In this document: positions 9,748 through 17,864 of the stretch, piece after piece | How positions within the stretch are numbered: the stretch's first letter is position 1 | Layout of the letters: every line of letters begins with the position of its first letter | Origin: Hondaea fermentalgiana | Taxonomy: Eukaryota > Sar > Bigyra > Thraustochytrida > Thraustochytriidae | Direction: 5' to 3' | Assembly (NCBI GenBank): GCA_014084085.1 | Contig: NPFB01000049.1 | Coordinates: forward strand, 178,834-242,833 | Length of the DNA: 64,000 bases | Notes under the pieces: generated by a model | What the model was told of the DNA's origin: nothing | Database searches by the model: none | What the model saw: the letters and a program-made list of their open reading frames with translations, nothing else | Made by a program: the position numbers and the translations under genes

Positions 9748-10884
9748 CAAAATTAAAGAGTAACCTGGGCTTGGTGATAAAATCCCACTAGTTTCATAAA
9801 AGGAACGAGTTCTCTTCTTCTTCTCCTTCTTCTTCTTCTTCTGATTTCCAAGCTCGGTGGCATCTGGTAACGAGCTGATCTTGTGGTTGTCGAAGCGCCC
9901 CATGACGTCTTTAGGGCAGGTCATATCTAGCATCTGTGCAGATGGAGTTGGGAGTGCGTTCAAGAAGACCTTGCTGAGAAGCATGATACCGAGTTCAAAC
10001 GCTCGCGATATCATGGACTGGTGGACACCAAATTTCGAGCCCATTACAATCTGGCACACATCCAGGCGCAGGATCATAAGAGTAATGAGAAGCTTGTCGT
10101 CAAGCAAGAGCTGGGGTGTTTGGGGTGGTAAGTTGCTCGAGGTAGTGCCCGATGCTCGAGAAGTCGAAGACGGTTTCTCTTGTCTCACTTTGAATCGCCG
10201 ATGCTCTCCACTGTCCTTGGAGCTTCCCACCTAGCGGTTGCATTACTACGTTGTGTAGCGTAGGTGTCGCCGAACCGTCGAACAAAATTCATTTGCGCTT
10301 CGAATGAGGCGATACTCGTGGCGCCAGTGAAGACGCGAATCATGACGGCAAAGCGGGGGATCGCTTGACAAAATGCCCATCGAAGTGAACTTTGATGAGC
10401 AATGGCATTTTCGGGCATGCTTTGTAGATTTGCGCATATCTTTGCCGCCTCCTGAACATTCTTGACAGCCTCTCGCATATTTTTTTAAAGGCGGCCTCTT
10501 TATCATCGCGGAGTGTCTGAACCTCGGTCTGAAGCTCGTGGCTCTGATCTAGAGCCTGCTGTGTCCAATCAGGATTGGCCACCGCTTTCGAGGCAGATCT
10601 ACAGGAGGATCCACCCGCGGACAAGGGGTCCAAAAAGAAACGACTGTGTCCGTTACAGACACGCAAAGCACCAGTCCGAGGCTGACTGTCAGCACTTTAA
10701 CAACCAAAGCCGAGCACATCTGGGTCGATACTGCTCTGATTGCTCTCACTGCTGTCGTGACGGCTGTACGCGAGCTCCTGCTGCCCCTGTAGAGGCAGCA
10801 TCCGGGAGTTCACGAGTGAACAAGGCACGTCGCCGGAGAAGGTAGCCGACGGTTGCTGCAACAACAACATCGTCAAACGCACGC
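9748..10884. other. Intergenic region holding a dead transposon
   Basis: The spacer between the unknown gene and the kinesin gene contains a TTC-rich run at about 9810-9841 and a degenerate transposase relic on the minus strand, annotated separately. The last 130 bases form the kinesin 5' flank. Confidence 0.6.
9845..10750 (-). pseudogene. Degenerate Harbinger-type (DDE_Tnp_4) transposase remnant
   Basis: On the minus strand several short frames read in series as the N-terminal part of a PIF/Harbinger-like transposase. First comes a coiled-coil stretch at about 10666-10390 (ELQTEVQTLRDDKEA), then FTGATSIASFEAQ at about 10355, then after a frame change a helix-turn-helix-like block at about 10160-10000 (LLITLMILRLDVCQIVMGSK, then FGVHQSMISRAFELG). 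The remnant ends near PDATELGNQ, matching the segment holding the first catalytic Asp of the DDE domain (usually DCTE). It then runs into a TTC simple repeat and the rest of the catalytic domain is absent. Frame changes and truncation show it is dead. I saw no terminal inverted repeats. Superfamily assignment rests on motif spacing only. Confidence 0.55.
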
Positions 10885-12501
10885 ATGGAGTCAACAATAT
10901 CTGGGACGCGCGTCCGGGTTCTAACGCGCGTCCGGCCTTTGCAAGGAGAGGAGATTCGCTCGAAAGAGCCCAAAGCTGTGCGCGTGAGCCCAGAACAATG
11001 CCTTCTTGAAGCCGGTGGACCGAGTGCTCATGGCGGACCGTCGAGGTTCAGATTCGACGCGTGCTTTGCCGAGGACGCCTCGCAAGCCCAAGTTTACACA
11101 GAGGCAGGCGCCCCTCTGGTAGACGCGGTCAGCCAAGGGTACAACGCAGCCCTCATTGCATACGGCCAAACTGGCTCCGGAAAAACGTACTCCATGTTGG
11201 CTGGCGCAGAGGACATCTGGGCTCTTGCAAGTCGCAGCGATGATGCAGAGCGAGACCGCGTCGAGGACGCCCTTGATATCATTGGTAGATCTCCATGGCG
11301 CGGCGCCATCCCTCGTGCCGTCGAGCACATCTTTGCACATGCGGCGCGTCTCGAGCAACACGGTGCGGTGCGCCTCACCTGCACCTACGTGGAGATCTAC
11401 AATGAGCAAGTCTTTGACCTCTTGCGAGAAGGGCCCGAGTCATTGTCCAGCGACCAGCGTGGAGGTCTCGATATTCACGAAGATGCCTTTCGTGGTGTGC
11501 ATGTGCCAGGAGCCACCGAGGTTCATGTGCAATCGCTCGAGGACGTTCTGGCAGTGCTCTGGGCTGGAGCTGTGCGGCGCGCCATGGACTCGACCGATAT
11601 GAATGAGCACAGCTCTCGCTCGCACACCATTTTCCAGGTCATTCTCGAACAAACACTTGCCGCTTCGCCCTCGCGCCGCATCCGCAGCAAGCTCAGCCTG
11701 GTAGATCTTGCCGGAAGCGAAAAGTGGCGCTCACATCAGCTCTCCAAGTTCTCGGCCCAGCGCATTTCCGAAATGACGAGCATCAACAAGAGTCTTTCGA
11801 ACCTTGGAAACTGCATTCGTGCGCTCGAAAAGGGAAAAGCGCATGTTCCGTTTCGCAACAGCAAGCTGACACGCTTGCTTCAGGATTCTCTAAAGGGCAA
11901 CGCCATGACGAGTTTTCTCGTCACGCTCTCGCCAGCACGAGCCAGCCTCGAGGAGACCATGTCAAGTTTGCATTTTGCTGAGCGATGCAAGGGTGTTTTA
12001 GTCGACCCGCGCGTCGGCGATGAGCTCGCGGTGTTCCCCGAAGAAAACGAAGACACAAAAGAGCTCGCTGCAGAAAATGCGCGCCTTCGCGCTCGCGTTC
12101 GCGAGCTAGAAGCTCGGCTTGCAAGGGCCCACACTGATCCTTGTGCAGTCTTGGGCAGTACGGTCTCCGCTGCCGCAAAGCGTCTGAGCGCATGGCAGGC
12201 AAATGGTTCTCGCGAGTCAGTGACCATCAACAAAGGCTCTAACCAAGAATGCGAGGTTTATGGTGATTCTTCGCAAGACGAACATCTTGCCGGCGTTTAT
12301 GAAGACTGGCTCCTGCGCACGCTTGCCCAGCCCGGGACCCCGGCAGCTGCGCTCTCGCTCGAGCAGCGCCTGGCGATGGCGGAGTGGGCCGTGCTTTTGC
12401 AGTTTCGCAAGCTTGCCTCTGTTCAAGTTGGGCCAGACCACGATCTCGCCAAGCATATCGACGCCGCCACCACCGACGTCGCGACGCGCTCCGGGTTCTG
12501 A
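10885..12501 (+). CDS. Kinesin motor protein (short, family uncertain)
   Basis: A 538-residue plus-end or minus-end microtubule motor; direction cannot be judged. The motor domain fills residues about 8-375, starting VRVLTRVRP. Walker A is GQTGSGKT at 94-101, switch I NEHSSRSH at 240-247 and switch II DLAGSE at 274-279. The KLTRLLQDSLKGN helix and the closing LHFAERCKGV neck-proximal segment are also present, so ATPase residues look intact. A short coiled coil follows (about 388-420, ENARLRARVRELEARLARAH). The C-terminus has a helical patch near 465-520 (YEDWLLRTL, LAMAEWAVLLQFRKLA) with no recognised cargo domain. The whole tail is only about 160 residues, much shorter than in most kinesins. 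The motor is N-terminal, which excludes typical kinesin-14 and kinesin-13 layouts. Confidence 0.9.
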   Translation: MESTISGTRVRVLTRVRPLQGEEIRSKEPKAVRVSPEQCLLEAGGPSAHGGPSRFRFDACFAEDASQAQVYTEAGAPLVDAVSQGYNAALIAYGQTGSGKTYSMLAGAEDIWALASRSDDAERDRVEDALDIIGRSPWRGAIPRAVEHIFAHAARLEQHGAVRLTCTYVEIYNEQVFDLLREGPESLSSDQRGGLDIHEDAFRGVHVPGATEVHVQSLEDVLAVLWAGAVRRAMDSTDMNEHSSRSHTIFQVILEQTLAASPSRRIRSKLSLVDLAGSEKWRSHQLSKFSAQRISEMTSINKSLSNLGNCIRALEKGKAHVPFRNSKLTRLLQDSLKGNAMTSFLVTLSPARASLEETMSSLHFAERCKGVLVDPRVGDELAVFPEENEDTKELAAENARLRARVRELEARLARAHTDPCAVLGSTVSAAAKRLSAWQANGSRESVTINKGSNQECEVYGDSSQDEHLAGVYEDWLLRTLAQPGTPAAALSLEQRLAMAEWAVLLQFRKLASVQVGPDHDLAKHIDAATTDVATRSGF

Positions 12502-12972
12502 GTTCGGGTGTCTCACGTGCAAAAACTCGTCCCAAGGGCATCGCGACCGTCCGTACGGTCGACCGCGGCAAAAGCCCAGCCCTAGCAGACTGTTTGCGGG
12601 CGACACGGCGCGAGGCGAGGCGAGGCGAGGCGAGGCGAAGGCAGCGAGAGCAAGAGCAAGAGCAAGCGCGAGGGCAAGGACTCGCCAGTAAACGCGCCGA
12701 GGCAAGGGTTGGTCGAGGCCGCGTGGTGGCATCTTTCACTGTCGACGGCCGCCTTGGCAGGCAAGAAAGCTTCGCTTGAGCGCTTCACAACTCGCGGCTC
12801 AGCCGCGCCGTATTGGCAAAGTGCGTCGCGAACGCGAACGTGACAAGGCTGGCCTTTCAAGCTTGTCCTCCTAGATTTCGCGCGAGGGGGGAGAAAACGC
12901 GAGGAAAGCAGAGCACGCAAGACGAGAACGAGAAAGAAAAAAGATACTCTCCGTGAAAATTCTTGCCAGAAA
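12502..12972. promoter_or_regulatory. Spacer and 5' flank of nucleoside transporter gene
   Basis: Between two plus-strand genes. It contains a GAGGC pentamer run at about 12608-12637 followed by AGAGCAAGAGCAAGAGCAAG, matching the purine-rich polarised tracts ahead of other starts here. No coding sequence seen. Confidence 0.45.
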
Positions 12973-14490
12973 ATGGACGAGGCTCTCTTTTTCACAATGG
13001 GCGTGGGAAGCTTGTTTCCCTGGAATGCTTTCATCACGGAGAGCTCTTATTTCTCGAGACGCTTCCAAGGTACCTCATATGTGAGCACCTTTGAAAGTGG
13101 GTTCGGTGTGGCATACAATTTGTCCAACGTGCTCTCGCTGCTTCTGCTCTTGCTGGTGCAAAAGTACATGACCGAGAGAATGCTCATCGTCGCACCTTTT
13201 GTCGGCACCGGCATCGTCTTTTGCGCAACAGCGTTACTGACGCTTGTCGACATTTCTGTCGACGCCCTTTTTTACGCGACCACAGCGACCGTCCTATTGG
13301 CGGGCATCATGGCCGCGCCAATGATCTCGGGTGTGGCTGGTTTGGCGGCTCGCTTTCGCAAGTCATGCGCGTCTGCGTTCTTTTCAGGCCAAGCCTTTGG
13401 CGGCGTCGTGGCCTCGGTCTCGAGTCTTGTGACGTCGGGCGTGGCGCCGCAACCGAGCGACTTTTGTAACGCAACAGCGCTCTTTGAATCCGAAGCAAAT
13501 CTTTCTCTGGCTGCACGACTGAGTGCAAAGCACCCTTTTGTTGTGGATTGGAGCGCTTTCTCATACTTTACAATTGCCGCAGCCGTCTGTTTCATTTCGG
13601 TGGCAGCATACATGGCAGTCAAGTCGAGACAGGGGCAAAACATTGTGCCTACCTTTGGCGTGGGTCTTGGTGGCACTGGAAATGGGTCGACAGAGGAGGA
13701 CGTTGATGATGATGAAGAAGAAGATGAAGACGGCTATGCGCTGCTACAACCAGACATTCAAATGGAAGCTGGAGATGACGACGATGACGAGGTTGTCATG
13801 CTCGAAGTCGTCTCTGGCTCTCAAGAGCTGAATTCTGCCCTTCTTGATTCCAACAGTAGCCAGCGAGAAAGATCGCAGAGAAGAGCAGCAGCAGTAGCAG
13901 GAAGGGAAGGAGACAAATCGAATCTGCCCAAGGAAACCAGCTGGGAGGGTACGACCGTGCGCGCCGTTTTTCATGTAATTCGCTATCCGAGCGCGGCAGT
14001 CTTGTTGACCTTTTTAGTGACCCTTTCCCTCTTTCCTGCGCTCACTGCACAAACGTATTCTCGTCGCGAGTGCGCTCCTGGCTCAAGTCGGTTTTGGAAC
14101 GATCTCTTTGTCCCTAGTCTCTTTCTCTGTTTCAACGGTGCAGATCTCTTGGGTAGGTTGCTGCAAGGACGCTGGCAGCCCTTTTCGGGTCGTGGCCTCA
14201 TGTTTCTCGCACTGTCGCGGTGCATCTTCTGGCCCCTTTTCTTTTTCCAGCATATTCGTGGCTCGCGTCTGGACCCTGTCCTCGGTTCAGATCTTTTCCC
14301 TATTGCTACTTCGCTTGCATGTGGGTTTACAAATGGCTTTGTGGGTACAGCCTCCATGGTCAATGCTCAGCTTTCTGTACCCATGGTGCATCGTGACTTA
14401 GCATCAACGATTGCCACCATCTGTCTCACCATTGGGCTCACCATTGGATCAACAAGTAGCTACCTGTCAGTTTACATTGTCCAGGGCTGA
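12973..14490 (+). CDS. Equilibrative nucleoside transporter (SLC29/ENT family)
   Basis: A 505-residue multispanning membrane protein of the ENT family, which moves nucleosides or nucleobases down their gradient or with protons. The N-terminal signature GVGSLFPWNAFIT (residues 10-22) followed by YFSRRF is typical of ENTs, as are the late FNGADLLGRLLQGRW (about 387-401) and the small-residue-rich last helices ending in TIGLTIGS. About eleven hydrophobic segments can be counted. A long hydrophilic loop (about 235-325) between the sixth and seventh segments is strongly acidic (VDDDEEEDEDG) and serine rich, the usual place for the large ENT cytosolic loop. The start at 12973 leaves almost no N-terminal tail. 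Substrate and location (plasma membrane or endomembrane) cannot be told. Confidence 0.9.
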   Translation: MDEALFFTMGVGSLFPWNAFITESSYFSRRFQGTSYVSTFESGFGVAYNLSNVLSLLLLLLVQKYMTERMLIVAPFVGTGIVFCATALLTLVDISVDALFYATTATVLLAGIMAAPMISGVAGLAARFRKSCASAFFSGQAFGGVVASVSSLVTSGVAPQPSDFCNATALFESEANLSLAARLSAKHPFVVDWSAFSYFTIAAAVCFISVAAYMAVKSRQGQNIVPTFGVGLGGTGNGSTEEDVDDDEEEDEDGYALLQPDIQMEAGDDDDDEVVMLEVVSGSQELNSALLDSNSSQRERSQRRAAAVAGREGDKSNLPKETSWEGTTVRAVFHVIRYPSAAVLLTFLVTLSLFPALTAQTYSRRECAPGSSRFWNDLFVPSLFLCFNGADLLGRLLQGRWQPFSGRGLMFLALSRCIFWPLFFFQHIRGSRLDPVLGSDLFPIATSLACGFTNGFVGTASMVNAQLSVPMVHRDLASTIATICLTIGLTIGSTSSYLSVYIVQG

Positions 14491-14864
14491 AGAGAAGTAA
14501 GCGCAAATTTTGTAACGTCTCGAGCAAGATGGATGTGCAACAGGATACTAAATTGGAGATTGATTTGAACCTATGAAAATCCGTCAAAGTCGTTCTTCTT
14601 CCTTGGGTAGGAAAACCATCTGCATTTTCCCGAGAATCCAAAGGGGTCCAGTGTTTCGCTTCCCGAGTGTCAAGTTTTTCGTTCGTGAAAAGTCAGTCAT
14701 TTGATTGCACGCTGCTTCCCACTTTCAAGACTCGGACGCTTGGCACTCTTAACGCTGAAGTGGCTTGCCTATTTCTTCTTCAGGAGGTTTAAGAATTACT
14801 TTCGAATGAACGAACTCGTGAACCAACAAAGAACAACTTGATGTGCATAATTCAATTCAGATAT
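14491..14864. other. Convergent 3' intergenic region
   Basis: Lies between the 3' ends of the transporter (plus) and the GT60 glycosyltransferase (minus), and presumably holds both 3' untranslated regions. No gene or structured repeat seen. Confidence 0.6.
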
Positions 14865-16955
14865 TCAAAGTAAGGCGCTTTCGAGACCTTCCTGTTCCAG
14901 TGAAAGTACACGCCTACAAAGCCTATCTCCATCCACATCGGCGATGGAGGCCCCATCTGCGGTCAAACGAACGCCAAAGAGGTCAAGAAAACTAGAAATT
15001 GGCCGCGCCCGACCGAGTCCATACTTGGACAGTTTCTGCGTCGGAAAGGGCTCTTGGTCACGGTTCACTTTAAACCCCAGAATGTGACGTATACGAGCTT
15101 GAGAAGATGCAGCTTCCGCGTCTTGTTGGCTTTGTATGCTATGATCTTGGTTTTCCCAGAACAGAGGTGCGCCGCCGTTGGGGCGCTCAAAAGGGTAGTA
15201 GTGAAAGACGACGCTGCGGCGAAAGGCATACGAAGTGTACCCATGCGTGTAGAGTCGTGCTGCCATGGAAAATTCCTCTCCCATGAATATCCAAGGCAGA
15301 CAACAGTCGTACGGGACATTGAGAATGCGATGGCCTCGCGCAAAGGAGAGCCCAGCAGCAAAAAACGGATGCACGATGGGCATGCGGATATCGTCTTCGG
15401 CGATTTCATAGCTCTCCTGAAATCGTACGAGACCCTCGTTGGGCATGACACGAGAGCTGCACATGACGGGTGCGGTTGCGTGAAGCCGGCGACCATCTGC
15501 GCCGTTGATGGCGCCCGTTGCCTGCGAGGGATACGCGGTAAGAATGGCGTACTCATTGTTCAATGCTTCCCACTGCTTGACCAGCTGCTGATCCCAATTT
15601 CGTGTAAAGAGCATGTGGGCGTCAATCTGCAGAACAAACGTCTCGCCGCGATAAAGCAAATCGGCACGGTGTCGCGCGTCGACCGGACCCCGCGCCAGTC
15701 GCGCGTCAAGCCGATGCACACGGATCTGACTCAAGTGTTTGCATAATAGCTTTCGGTTCGAATCGCGATGCAAAGATTCCTCAAGGTGGTGACAGTCGAC
15801 TTGCTGCGGTACGCATGGGGCGTCAAAATTACTCCCAAGCGTCTGATCTACGACCGCAAAGGCAAGACGGAACGGGTGCGCAGCTCGTCGAAGAGCGTCG
15901 GCGATGGTTGCGCTGCAAAGAGGGTCTCGATATGACACCATGTGCACGAGGATCGTGTCTTTGCCTTTGACGCGATGACCCACCTTTTCCGGGTGCTCTG
16001 ATTTTAGGGAAAAGGGCTTTATCTTCGCTTCGGGGACAACTGGCCCAATCTCTTCGGGGCGTGGCACAACGGAGCTACAGCGCTGGACGTATGAAAGTTC
16101 TCCCCGTTCCCCGGGAAGAATCTGCGCAGAGTCATGAAGTGTGTAGAAAATGCCGTGAGTGTTTTCATTGTGTTCCTTTTCGTTGTCACCATTCTGAAAC
16201 AGGTTTGCCTCATTGCCGTGGTGCGATTTGTCCTCAGCATCAATGCAACTTTCGTCGTCGTACTCTTCGTCGTCTTCGTCTTGGTCGTCGTCGGCACTGT
16301 ACTCGTCCTCGTTGTCGTAAGCGTCGTCATGATGATCATCGACTTCATCATCATCTTGTTCTTCCACTTCGGCGGTGACGTCGTCGTCGTCGTCGTTACT
16401 CTCGAAGCTTTCTTGCCTTGCATCGTGACCGCAGACCCCTCTGCAGTCAGGAAGACGTTCGCATGCACGTAAAGCGGCGTCGAGATTTCGAAATCGACGA
16501 CGAGGATGTCTGCTGGAGCTCAGCTCGCCCGCGAGGAGGCCAGGAACTGGGTCTACCCAGACACATTTGGGTGGTAAAGGTGATGATGATGATGATAATG
16601 ATGATGATGATGATGATGATGATGACGATGACGATGAAGATGCACTAGCGTTGAGCCGCTTCTCCGACGTTTCCGTTGGCTGCATTCCCTCGCGTTCTTG
16701 AACCTCATCGCGCGCGATCCGTAGATCTAGCGTTGTTCGCACCTCGTGCAGACCAGCGTTGCCCGCGATACACGCCTGAAAGGCGGCAGGAGACAGCGTG
16801 TCGACGCAGGTCGTCGGAGTGCCCAAGATGCTTCCTGCCAAGGACGCCAAGGCCATCAAGGCCAAGAGTCGCAACGACCACGAGTACGTTGAGGTCGACG
16901 CTGCCGGCAAGCCCGCGCCCTCGCCAGCTTCGCCGGCCGCGAGGGTTCCCGACAT
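14865..16955 (-). CDS. GT60-type polypeptide alpha-GlcNAc transferase, type II membrane protein
   Basis: A 696-residue glycosyltransferase with a probable signal anchor at about 25-44 (SWSLRLLALMALASLAGSIL), so the catalytic part should face the Golgi lumen. The catalytic region (about 330-650) starts with ILVHMVSYRDP and has the metal-binding motif QIDAHM at about 443 (usually DSH in the family). Further on are FFAAGLSFARGH, VPYDCCLPWIFMGEEF and VFHYYPFERP, all characteristic of GT60/PF11397 enzymes, which add alpha-GlcNAc to Thr/Ser or hydroxyproline. Between anchor and catalytic domain is a long acidic, Asp/His-rich stem (about 185-290) encoded partly by trinucleotide repeats, plus a poly-Ser run near 105-130. 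Dictyostelium Skp1 GlcNAc transferase is cytosolic, whereas trypanosome relatives are membrane-bound; the anchor suggests the latter type. The acceptor protein is unknown. Confidence 0.85.
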   Translation of the reverse strand: MSGTLAAGEAGEGAGLPAASTSTYSWSLRLLALMALASLAGSILGTPTTCVDTLSPAAFQACIAGNAGLHEVRTTLDLRIARDEVQEREGMQPTETSEKRLNASASSSSSSSSSSSSSSLSSSSSPLPPKCVWVDPVPGLLAGELSSSRHPRRRFRNLDAALRACERLPDCRGVCGHDARQESFESNDDDDDVTAEVEEQDDDEVDDHHDDAYDNEDEYSADDDQDEDDEEYDDESCIDAEDKSHHGNEANLFQNGDNEKEHNENTHGIFYTLHDSAQILPGERGELSYVQRCSSVVPRPEEIGPVVPEAKIKPFSLKSEHPEKVGHRVKGKDTILVHMVSYRDPLCSATIADALRRAAHPFRLAFAVVDQTLGSNFDAPCVPQQVDCHHLEESLHRDSNRKLLCKHLSQIRVHRLDARLARGPVDARHRADLLYRGETFVLQIDAHMLFTRNWDQQLVKQWEALNNEYAILTAYPSQATGAINGADGRRLHATAPVMCSSRVMPNEGLVRFQESYEIAEDDIRMPIVHPFFAAGLSFARGHRILNVPYDCCLPWIFMGEEFSMAARLYTHGYTSYAFRRSVVFHYYPFERPNGGAPLFWENQDHSIQSQQDAEAASSQARIRHILGFKVNRDQEPFPTQKLSKYGLGRARPISSFLDLFGVRLTADGASIADVDGDRLCRRVLSLEQEGLESALL
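16577..16637 (-). repeat. GAT/GATGAC trinucleotide repeat in the GT60 gene
   Basis: A long run of ATG/GAT triplets on the plus strand, read in the minus-strand gene as poly-Ser in the stem. It is likely length-variable between strains. Confidence 0.8.
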
Positions 16956-17864
16956 GGTTTCCCTCGCTGTGCTCGCGTGTGTGTTGCTCAGTTTTGATTT
17001 GGATGGTGCCAGTTAGTGCGATGCTGCATTCGCACCAAGAAGACGGTCGCCTTTCTGTGATTTGGCCAACAGCGACGAAAGATAAAAACTTCTGTGGACA
17101 GCGCGATCACGCTGTCTTGAATACGTGCTCACGATTGCGGCGGTTTATAGTTGGTGTATGAGGTACGCCGGCATCCGAAGGCTACGCGTTGTTTTGTTAT
17201 ATTATAGGCCTACCACTACGAATGTTCGATGAATCCTTGATGGAGGCGTTGAGCAGCTTTCGTGAGGTCTCCTTGTGCGTTGCGTATTCACAGGATGCGA
17301 ACTCGCTTTCTTCGTTTCACTATCCATCACTCTGCAAGAGACATTTAGGTGCTTAACTATTTTATAACAGTAAAGCGAGTTTGAGCGTTCATGATCGAGC
17401 AGGAGCTTGCAGAACCTATTGAGTGATGGAGTTCTTGGTGTGAAAATGATGATGATGATGCTTGTGATAATGTTGATGATGATGTTGCTGCTGCTTTTGT
17501 TGTTGCATTACCATCATGTTGTCGAGCAGCGCGTGACCTTGTGCTGCTTGAGACTTTTGTCGGTTGTAGTAGGCTACAGCATACCACAAGGCCTACAATC
17601 AGTACGGCCAGCAGCAATAGCGGCGTCCCCCAAAACGCAATTCCCGAAGCTCATCTGCGACGGAGAATACGGCGCGGACGCGCAGTCCGCCAGCCAGCTT
17701 CGCCAAGACAGACACGAGTGCTCGAGCCCGCGACCCGCGCGAGCCCGCTCCCTTCGTTCGGCGCGCTCGCGAGAAAGGCGGCTCGCTCGGCCGGCTCGCT
17801 CACGCCGCGCGCACACGCGTCGGCGAGCGAGGGAGCGAGGAAGGTCGTCGAGGAGGGCGCCAGG
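16956..17864. promoter_or_regulatory. Divergent promoter region of GT60 and FAAL genes
   Basis: About 0.9 kb between the divergent starts. The FAAL frame extends upstream to 17541, but that part starts at GTG, is Arg/Ser rich and overlaps a CGAG-type tract at about 17819-17842, so it is treated as leader. ATG-rich triplets occur near 17445-17490. No separate gene seen. Confidence 0.5.
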
